Positions 7,759 to 13,094 of a stretch of 21,292 nucleotides of DNA are shown one piece after another (the first letter of the stretch is position 1; the number at the start of each line of letters is the position of its first letter). The DNA comes from CAYRZF01 sp964428805. GTDB taxonomy: Bacteria > Methylomirabilota > Methylomirabilia > Rokubacteriales > CSP1-6. Under the pieces are notes generated by a model, which did no database searches, was not told the DNA's origin, and saw nothing but the letters and a program-made list of their open reading frames with translations. The DNA lies in assembly GCA_964428805.1 (NCBI GenBank), contig CAYRZF010000035.1:1-21292 (forward strand), read 5' to 3'. A program made the position numbers and the translations under genes.

Positions 7759-8293
7759 ACGGCGATCGCCCTGGCGGGAGTTTCTCTCGGAGGTGGACCG
7801 TCGGATGCCAGGACCGGTCGAGCTTCACTGTCTCGGAGGCTTCGTCGCTGCGATGCATTACCACCTGGATCGCCCGACCAATGACTTGGACTACATCGCG
7901 ATCGTTCCTCCCGACGCCATGCCAGTTCTCCAAGAGATAGCCGGCCGAGAATCCCGGCTTGCCAAGAAATATCGCTTATACTTTCAGCGCGTCGCGGTGG
8001 CCAGCCTTCCCGAGTCGTATGCCGAGCGCCTTACAGAACTCTTCCCCGGGCGATTTCGAAATCTCCGGCTGTTTGCGCTCGACCCTCACGACTTGGCTCT
8101 GTCTACGCTAACCCGAAACAGCCCCGTAGATCGTGAGGACGTGGCTCACCTGGCCAAGACAGTGCCCCTAGATCCGGTTGTGCTCCGAACGCGCTACCAG
8201 CAGGAGCTCCGACCAATCGTGATTGGCGACCCGGAACGGCACGATCGGACGCTGGAGATGTGGATCGAGTCTTACTTCCCTTCACGAGCGTGA
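7736..8293 (+). CDS. DUF6036/AbiEii-like nucleotidyltransferase, probable toxin component
   Basis: A 185-residue protein. The segment VELHCLGGFVAAMHYHLDRP followed by TNDLDYIAIV carries the nucleotidyltransferase-fold signature: a Gly-Gly turn, then R-x-T-x-D-L-D with the two metal-binding aspartates. A short RFRNLRLFALDPHDLALSTL segment follows, and VDREDVAHLAKTVPLD, as in DUF6036 and related minimal nucleotidyltransferases. Members paired with a DNA-binding protein often behave as type IV toxin-antitoxin or abortive-infection modules; toxicity here is inference. It overlaps the Xre gene by 23 bases from ATG 7736, or by 11 from ATG 7748; no Shine-Dalgarno separates the choices. Translation is presumably coupled. 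Confidence 0.78.
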   Translation: MPFAMSSERRSPWREFLSEVDRRMPGPVELHCLGGFVAAMHYHLDRPTNDLDYIAIVPPDAMPVLQEIAGRESRLAKKYRLYFQRVAVASLPESYAERLTELFPGRFRNLRLFALDPHDLALSTLTRNSPVDREDVAHLAKTVPLDPVVLRTRYQQELRPIVIGDPERHDRTLEMWIESYFPSRA

Positions 8294-8336
8294 CCAGCCC
8301 GCAGCTTCGGATCAGGAAGGAGCACCTCTTTTTAGG

Positions 8337-8366
8337 TTAGGCGAAGATAATGCGGCGCGTTATAAT
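8337..8366 (+). promoter_or_regulatory. putative sigma70 promoter for mgsA
   Basis: A perfect TATAAT at 8361-8366 with a weak -35 (TTAGGC, 8337-8342) at an 18-base spacing. Transcription would begin near 8373, giving a leader of about 47 bases before the mgsA ATG. Confidence 0.5.
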
Positions 8367-8419
8367 GATGGTGTGCCGCGTCAACCGAGGACCTCCACCA
8401 GAAGGAAACAGGGAGCCGA

Positions 8420-8947
8420 ATGGAACACACAAAACTAGCGCGAAGAAAGAAGATCGCCCTCGTAGCGCACGACAATAAAAAGACCGATCTCTTGGAATGG
8501 GCCGCATTTAACAGAGATCTCTTGGCTCAACACGAGCTGTATGCGACGGGAACAACCGGCAAACTGCTGAGGCAGGAACTCGATCTCGACGTTATCTCGC
8601 TGCAGAGCGGGCCGCTAGGTGGCGACCAGCAAATCGGTGGTAGGATCGCGGAGGGAGATATCGATCTTTTGATTTTCTTCTGGGACCCTCTGAAACCAAT
8701 GCCGCACGAGCCAGATGTGAAAGCCCTCCTTCGGATCGCGGTGGTGTGGAACATTCCCGTCGCGTGCAACCGAGCTTCCGCGGATTTCATAATCTCCTCG
8801 CCGCTGATGTCTGGTGAATACCAGCGTTTCCTTCCGGATTATGATGAGGCGAATGAACAGATAGAAGGAGAGCCCGTCCGCAGGTCTCATGTGCCCGGTC
8901 CGGCTGGTGACCTCCCTCCCTACAGGCCGATACCGGAGGCAGGTTAA
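8420..8947 (+). CDS. mgsA: methylglyoxal synthase (EC 4.2.3.3)
   Basis: A 175-residue cytoplasmic enzyme that converts dihydroxyacetone phosphate to methylglyoxal and phosphate, a bypass of lower glycolysis. The family motifs are intact: KIALVAHDNKK with His17, LYATGTTGKL phosphate-binding loop, SGPLGGDQQIG with catalytic Asp69 (E. coli Asp71), LLIFFWDPL, MPHEPDVKALLR with His96 (E. coli His98) and ADFIISSPL. The offset of two residues to the E. coli enzyme is constant. After SSPLMSGEYQRFLPDY it has a C-terminal tail about 25 residues longer than E. coli MgsA (152 residues), proline-rich at the end. GGGAG sits a few bases upstream of ATG 8420. The stop is one base before the next gene's start codon. 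Confidence 0.95.
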   Translation: MEHTKLARRKKIALVAHDNKKTDLLEWAAFNRDLLAQHELYATGTTGKLLRQELDLDVISLQSGPLGGDQQIGGRIAEGDIDLLIFFWDPLKPMPHEPDVKALLRIAVVWNIPVACNRASADFIISSPLMSGEYQRFLPDYDEANEQIEGEPVRRSHVPGPAGDLPPYRPIPEAG

Positions 8948-8948
8948 G

Positions 8949-9785
8949 ATGGTATTGAACGTTCCCGGTGGGCTTCCGGCTGAATATCCGAGAGAATTCG
9001 AACAAGAGATCACCCTCAAAGATGGCGCCCGCGTACGGATCCGTCCGGTTCTCCCCGAAGACGAGACCCGGCTGGTCACCCTCTATGGTCGATTGAGCGA
9101 CCACACCGCGTACCAGCGCTTCTTTACCGTCATGAAACGGCTCCCCCCGGATTGGGCCCACTATTTTGCCAACGTGGATTATCGCCGGCGAATGGCGCTG
9201 GTGGTGGAACGCGATCTGGACTGGAGGCCGGAGTTGATCGGCGTGGCACGGTATGAGCCCTCGGACGAGGAGGACACCGCTGAGGTCGCCCTCGTCGTCC
9301 AAGATTACTGGCAGGGCAAGGGCCTGGGCACGATCCTCCTCAAGGAGATCCTCCGGGCCGGAGAGGCGAACGGCATCCGTCGGTTCCGCGCCTACGCGCT
9401 GGCCGACAACCACCGCATCCTCGCCATGCTGTCCCGCTTGACGGACGTCCAGGAGCGCAACATCGAGCAGGGGGTTGTAGACATTCTCTTTATCCGGCGC
9501 GCAACAGCCGTGGCCAAGTCTCGGCCCGAAGGCCAGGCGCTGACGCTCCTGGACCCCGTCCGTGCCCTCGGCCAGGCGAACCAGCGTGTCCTGGGAGAGC
9601 TCATCAAGCTGTCCTCGTCGGTTGCCAAAGAGAGCCTGCGGACTTACGCCGAGCTCGGCCGGAACTCCTTCGCATGGTATCGGACGAGCCTCCTCCACGC
9701 CGCTGATGCCAGCCGGCGCGCGGTCAAGTTCCTCGAGGCTAATGCTCAGATCATCGCCGCAGCGTCGAGCCTTCCGGGCTTCTAA
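8949..9785 (+). CDS. GNAT acetyltransferase (Pat-like GNAT domain)
   Basis: A 278-residue protein. Residues about 20-185 form a GNAT domain: LKDGARVRIRPVLPEDETRL, then LSDHTAYQRFFTVMKRLP and the acetyl-CoA motif VALVVQDYWQGKGLGTILLK with Gln-Gly-Lys-Gly-Leu-Gly, then ALADNHRILAMLSRL. This pattern resembles the GNAT part of bacterial protein-lysine acetyltransferases (Pat/YfiQ), here without the acyl-CoA-synthetase-like domain. A helical tail of about 90 residues follows and is not recognised. ATG 8949 was chosen: it directly follows the mgsA stop and GGAGGCAGG lies just upstream. Tight coupling to mgsA suggests joint expression and possibly acetylation-linked control of central metabolism, which is inference. 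Confidence 0.85.
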   Translation: MVLNVPGGLPAEYPREFEQEITLKDGARVRIRPVLPEDETRLVTLYGRLSDHTAYQRFFTVMKRLPPDWAHYFANVDYRRRMALVVERDLDWRPELIGVARYEPSDEEDTAEVALVVQDYWQGKGLGTILLKEILRAGEANGIRRFRAYALADNHRILAMLSRLTDVQERNIEQGVVDILFIRRATAVAKSRPEGQALTLLDPVRALGQANQRVLGELIKLSSSVAKESLRTYAELGRNSFAWYRTSLLHAADASRRAVKFLEANAQIIAAASSLPGF

Positions 9786-9842
9786 CCAAATCTCGAACGC
9801 TAGTGGCACAGTCCCTCGTCTTTGAAATTCCGGAGGCACCTA

Positions 9843-9864
9843 GGGGCTGTGATGCCCTCATTTT
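9843..9864 (+). terminator. possible weak terminator after the GNAT gene
   Basis: GGGC pairs with GCCC around a 6-base loop (plus one G-U), followed by CATTTT. It lies in the 172-base gap between two convergent genes. The stem is short, so this is tentative. Confidence 0.3.
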
Positions 9865-9957
9865 CTAGGCCGCAGAATCGTTCTACGGTGCCTAAGAGAC
9901 GCGGTGAGGTGCGAAACCTGCGGTAGGCCGTTCGAGCCCCTGCCGTCAGCCTCGCCC

Positions 9958-10812
9958 CTACTGGGGCATGGACTGCATGATCATGTAGTTGCGGACCTGG
10001 TCCGACATGGGATAGGGGACCACGCCCCGCTCCCCGAACCACTTGTCGTAGAGCTCGAAGTACTTTCCGTTGTCAATGAGCTCCATGAAGGTGTGGTTCA
10101 CGAAGTCGCGCCACTTGGAGTCGTTCTCCGGGACCATGCAGGAGTAGGGGTCCTTCGAGAAGAAGCCCCCGACCACCTCGTAGTCTTTGGGGTTCCTGGC
10201 CTTGGCGGCCAGCCCGGCCAGGAGGATGCCGTCGGTGACGTAGGCCACGATCCTCCCCTGCTCCAAGGCCAGGAAACCGGCCGGGTGGTCCTGGAAGATC
10301 ACCACGTCGGCCTTGGGCTGGGAGGCGCGCAGGGCCTTCTCGTTCGTCGTCCCCTGCGTGGCCCCCACCCGCTTGCCGGCCACGTCCGCCAGGCTCTTGA
10401 TCCCGCTCCCCTTCTTCACCAGGAGCTGGGAGCCGGTGAAGAAGAAGTTGATGGAGAAGTCCACCGTCTCGTCCCGGCCCCGGGTGTAGGTGGTGGACCC
10501 GCACTCGACGTCGATGGTCCGGTTGGCTACCAGCCGGATCCGGGTCGCCGGGGTGACCTCCTTCTTCTCGAGCTTGATGGGCTTCCCCAACTTCTTCTCC
10601 AGGCGGGCGCGGATGGCCTCAAGGAGGTCGATGGAGAAACCGATCCACTCGTTCTTCTCGTTGATGAACGCGAAGGGGATGGAGATGCCCCGCGTCCCCG
10701 CGGTCAGGACCCCGGTCCGGCTGATCTTCCCCAGGACGGTCTCGGCCAGGACCGGCCCCGCCGCGCCGAGCAGCAGGAGGCCCGCCAGCCACACAGCAAC
10801 GCATCGCTTCAT
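9958..10812 (-). CDS. ABC transporter solute-binding protein, family 3 (polar amino acid type, GltI-like)
   Basis: A 284-residue exported protein with signal peptide VAVWLAGLLLLGAAGPVLAE and a bacterial extracellular solute-binding family 3 fold. Visible are GKISRTGVLTAGTRGISIPF, EWIGFSIDLLEAIRARLEK, ANRTIDVECGSTTYTRGRDE with the substrate-contacting arginine region, SLADVAGKRVGATQGTTNEK and VVGGFFSKDPYSCMVPEND. The pattern is closest to glutamate/aspartate-type binding proteins. No permease gene is adjacent, and only a fragment of an ATPase gene remains upstream, so it must use partners elsewhere or be an orphan. ATG 10812 has AAGGAGGG seven bases upstream and overlaps the stop of the ATPase fragment. 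Confidence 0.9.
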   Translation of the reverse strand: MKRCVAVWLAGLLLLGAAGPVLAETVLGKISRTGVLTAGTRGISIPFAFINEKNEWIGFSIDLLEAIRARLEKKLGKPIKLEKKEVTPATRIRLVANRTIDVECGSTTYTRGRDETVDFSINFFFTGSQLLVKKGSGIKSLADVAGKRVGATQGTTNEKALRASQPKADVVIFQDHPAGFLALEQGRIVAYVTDGILLAGLAAKARNPKDYEVVGGFFSKDPYSCMVPENDSKWRDFVNHTFMELIDNGKYFELYDKWFGERGVVPYPMSDQVRNYMIMQSMPQ

Positions 10813-10895
10813 CGGACACCCTCCTTGGCCAGGTCGGTCATCACCTCCAGCACCTCGTTGATCATCTCGGGGTTAAGCGCCGAGGTTGGCTCGTC
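10809..10895 (-). pseudogene. remnant of a GlnQ-type ABC ATPase gene
   Basis: Twenty-eight codons plus a stop read DEPTSALNPEMINEVLEVMT then DLAKEGVR. This is the Walker B / D-loop stretch of polar amino acid ABC ATPases (typical form DEPTSALDPE-x-x-x-EVL-x-VM-x-x-LA-x-EGMTM). Homology begins abruptly at the Asp of Walker B, and the preceding codons do not match the expected hydrophobic strand. It ends in TGA before the switch histidine strand. The TGA overlaps the ATG of the binding-protein gene. The protein would have no Walker A or signature motif and cannot work. The D-loop Asp is replaced by Asn (SALN). Confidence 0.72.
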
Positions 10896-10971
10896 GCCCG
10901 TGGGATGCCTCTGGTGTGCCGTGACTTGTTCCGGCGGTCTCCGTGGAGATGATGATCCCGGCCCCAAGGGC

Positions 10972-11976
10972 TCACCGGATCACCTGGTCCGCCCGGATGA
11001 GGAGGGACTGCGGGATCGTAAGCCCAAGGGCCTTCGCGGTCGTGAGGTTGATGACTAGCTCGAACTTCGTGGGCTGCTCCACGGGGAGATCGGCGGGCCT
11101 GGCCCCTTTCAAGATCTTGCCGACGTAAACGGCGGCACGCCGGAACATGTCAGAGATGCTCGACCCGTAGGACATTAGGCCTCCTGCATCCACCACCTCT
11201 CTGGATGGGTACACTGCCGGCAGGCGGCTCTTCGCCGCGAGATCGGCAATCCGTCTTCCGTGGAGAACGATTAAGGGATCCGAAAATGCAATCAGGGCGT
11301 CGGCTCGCTCTCTGCTCATGGCTGAGAACGCGGTATCGAAATCGTCGGGGCCCCGGATCTCCACGGATTGAAGCGTCATGCCCAACACCTGGGCGGCGGC
11401 TCGCATCTCTGTCCAATCGGATGACCAGAAGCGGAAGTTGGCGCTGAACCGCTCGGAATAGGCCGGATTCCACAGGACGGCCACGCGCTTCACCCTGGGG
11501 ACGGCCTCTTTCAGCAGCTGAAGACGTTTGGCCCCGAGCTCCGGTGTGAGCTCGGACAGCCCCGTGATGTTGCCTCCCGGTCGAGCGAGGCTGGAGATGA
11601 GCCCGGTCGCAACAAGGTCGTCGTTACACGCCGCTACAACGATAGGGATCGCGCTGGTTGCTTGACTGGCGGCATTGAGCGGTGCCCCACAGGCGTCGAC
11701 AACAATGACGTCAACCTTGAGGCGGACCAGCTGGGCCGCGAGGTCGGGGAGCCGCTCGGCCCTCCCCTCGGAATATCGGCGCTCGATCGCGATGTTCTGG
11801 CCCTCCACGTAGCCGAGCTCGCGCAACCCTTGCCGGAATGCGTCATGCGGAGGCGTGTACGCGTTTCCGAGAAGACCTATTCGAAAAACTTTCCCCGTCG
11901 GCTGCGCGTCGGCGGCGAGGGGCGCTATTAGGACGCCGAGGGCCAGGGTGACGATGAGCCCGACAGTTCTCAGCAT
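10972..11976 (-). CDS. ABC_sub_bind-family transporter substrate-binding protein
   Basis: A 334-residue exported protein. The signal peptide LIVTLALGVLIAPLAADAQ is followed by the family start PTGKVFRIGLLGNAYTPPHD, then FRQGLRELGYVEGQNIAIER, RYSEGRAERLPDLAAQLVRL, IPIVVAACNDDLVATGLISS, LARPGGNITGLS and a C-terminal FELVINLTTAKALGLTIPQS. This is the PF04392-type periplasmic binding protein family, abundant as orphan copies in Rokubacteria and some Proteobacteria; ligands are mostly unknown. No permease or ATPase gene is next to it. ATG 11976 was chosen because it starts the signal peptide and has GGGGGA upstream; an in-frame start at 12003 only adds a short polar stretch. Confidence 0.9.
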   Translation of the reverse strand: MLRTVGLIVTLALGVLIAPLAADAQPTGKVFRIGLLGNAYTPPHDAFRQGLRELGYVEGQNIAIERRYSEGRAERLPDLAAQLVRLKVDVIVVDACGAPLNAASQATSAIPIVVAACNDDLVATGLISSLARPGGNITGLSELTPELGAKRLQLLKEAVPRVKRVAVLWNPAYSERFSANFRFWSSDWTEMRAAAQVLGMTLQSVEIRGPDDFDTAFSAMSRERADALIAFSDPLIVLHGRRIADLAAKSRLPAVYPSREVVDAGGLMSYGSSISDMFRRAAVYVGKILKGARPADLPVEQPTKFELVINLTTAKALGLTIPQSLLIRADQVIR

Positions 11977-12123
11977 CGTCGTCCCCCGGTCCGACACACA
12001 CAAACGCCCCCGGCAGCCATCTCCTGGCCAACGAGGGCGCCGAAAGGCTGTCCAAAAACCCGATCCAGGAGCATTTGGTGCCTCCCCTGAGGGCCGGACG
12101 GTTAGATTGGGGAACTTGTAGGG

Positions 12124-12152
12124 AGGTTAGGCAGATCAGGCACCGTTGTCAA
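12124..12152 (-). promoter_or_regulatory. putative sigma70 promoter for the ABC_sub_bind gene
   Basis: On the minus strand a perfect TTGACA (12152-12147) is followed after exactly 17 bases by TAACCT (12129-12124), a weak -10. Transcription would run toward 11976 with a leader of about 140 bases. Confidence 0.35.
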
Positions 12153-12275
12153 TGATGCCGGGCTGCCCCCCAACATGACGTATACAGCCTGTCCACTCAC
12201 ACACGACCCCTTACCGCCACCGCGTACGTGGGATTCTCCAAAAACCTCTGTAGGACGCCAAAGAGAAGTGCCCAT

Positions 12276-12303
12276 TTGCAAAGGCTCCAAGGACGACTAA
12301 AAT
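12276..12303 (+). promoter_or_regulatory. putative sigma70 promoter for the small membrane protein and CsgG-like operon
   Basis: TTGCAA at 12276-12281, 16-base spacer, TAAAAT at 12298-12303 (5 of 6 consensus bases). The start point near 12310 would leave a leader of about 140 bases before ATG 12453, including the inverted repeat at 12362-12382. Confidence 0.35.
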
Positions 12304-12361
12304 TCCGGCCATTCCGGCGAGGTTTTGCGAGGTCGTTCAAAAATCCTGCGGAAGTGTCACT

Positions 12362-12382
12362 ACTGTCCGGAACGAGGACAGT
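12362..12382 (+). repeat. inverted repeat ACTGTCC / GGACAGT
   Basis: A perfect 7-bp inverted repeat with a 7-base loop (GGAACGA). An outer imperfect pair, CACTAC at 12358-12363 and GTAGTG at 12396-12401, suggests a larger symmetric structure. There is no following T-run, so it is not a normal terminator. It sits in the presumed leader or operator region of the gene at 12453. Confidence 0.4.
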
Positions 12383-12452
12383 CTCCGCTGTCTAAGTAGT
12401 GATCAGATAAGCGAGATGCGTTGGCACTGGCTTTGCTGTTTTATCGGCGTGG

Positions 12453-12899
12453 ATGAACCAACTAGGCGTTTTCCCGGAGATACGCTTTCGTCCGAGCCGT
12501 CCGTGGATGGAATTCGTCCTCCCCGTCTATGCGCTCGGGTTGATCCTTCTCTACTACCAGCCGCAGGTGCTCGCGCCCATCCTGGACAACATGCCCATGT
12601 ACGAAATCCTCTGGTGGGCCCTCTGGGTAATCATCGGTGCGCTCGGGGGCCTCTTGGCACTCTCAGCCCTCTTTCTCGTGTTCTGCCTTCTCTACTCCCC
12701 CCTCTACCTCGTTGGCAACGCTCGGCGGATCCTGGACCCAGGGGCCTGGATCGATCATCGCGAGGTGCGTTTCTTTTTCGGGTGCTTCGTCCTCCTCTGT
12801 GGCCTCGTCACGTTGGCGGTCCTCGACCCGACCGCCGCGCTGGTCTCCTTCACCGTGCTCGCCGGCTTCGCGCACATTTTCTTGCGCTTTCTTGTCTAA
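12453..12899 (+). CDS. small polytopic inner-membrane protein of unknown function
   Basis: A 148-residue protein with about four membrane segments: FVLPVYALGLILLYY (around 20-35), YEILWWALWVIIGALGGLLA merging into LSALFLVFCLLYSPLYLV (50-88), FFFGCFVLLCGLVTLAVL (107-124) and a C-terminal VSFTVLAGFAHIFLRFLV. A polar loop ARRILDPGAWIDHREV separates the second and third regions. I do not recognise the family. It reads in the same direction as the CsgG-like operon that begins 195 bases later and may belong to it. No strong ribosome site precedes ATG 12453. Confidence 0.72.
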   Translation: MNQLGVFPEIRFRPSRPWMEFVLPVYALGLILLYYQPQVLAPILDNMPMYEILWWALWVIIGALGGLLALSALFLVFCLLYSPLYLVGNARRILDPGAWIDHREVRFFFGCFVLLCGLVTLAVLDPTAALVSFTVLAGFAHIFLRFLV

Positions 12900-13094
12900 C
12901 CCCACTGCATCACTTCACCACTGGAATGACGCTACTCCTGCGTGGCGGTGCTTCGCGCTCCACGTGGCTCGGCTTCGTCCCCGAGGCCTCCTCCCCGCCC
13001 TCAGCGACCCGCCGGCAGGCATGCTTCTTGCGTTACTCCCTCGTGCTAGATCCGCCTGTCTACGGCCGAAAAGCGTAATCGAACAGAAACTTTT

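Larger units (their letters stand above)
11977..12452. other. 476-base divergent intergenic region
   Basis: No convincing gene is present on either strand. The region separates two divergent genes. It contains one promoter-like sequence facing each way and an inverted repeat near 12362-12382, each listed separately. A short tandem-like duplication (ATTCCGGC twice near 12302-12319) is also seen. Confidence 0.6.

Noticed and set aside
9904..9960. Plus-strand frame starting MRCETCGRPFEP, which looks like a zinc-ribbon start
   Set aside because: Only about a dozen codons look sensible, then the frame runs antisense through the solute-binding protein gene; a single CxxC is not enough.
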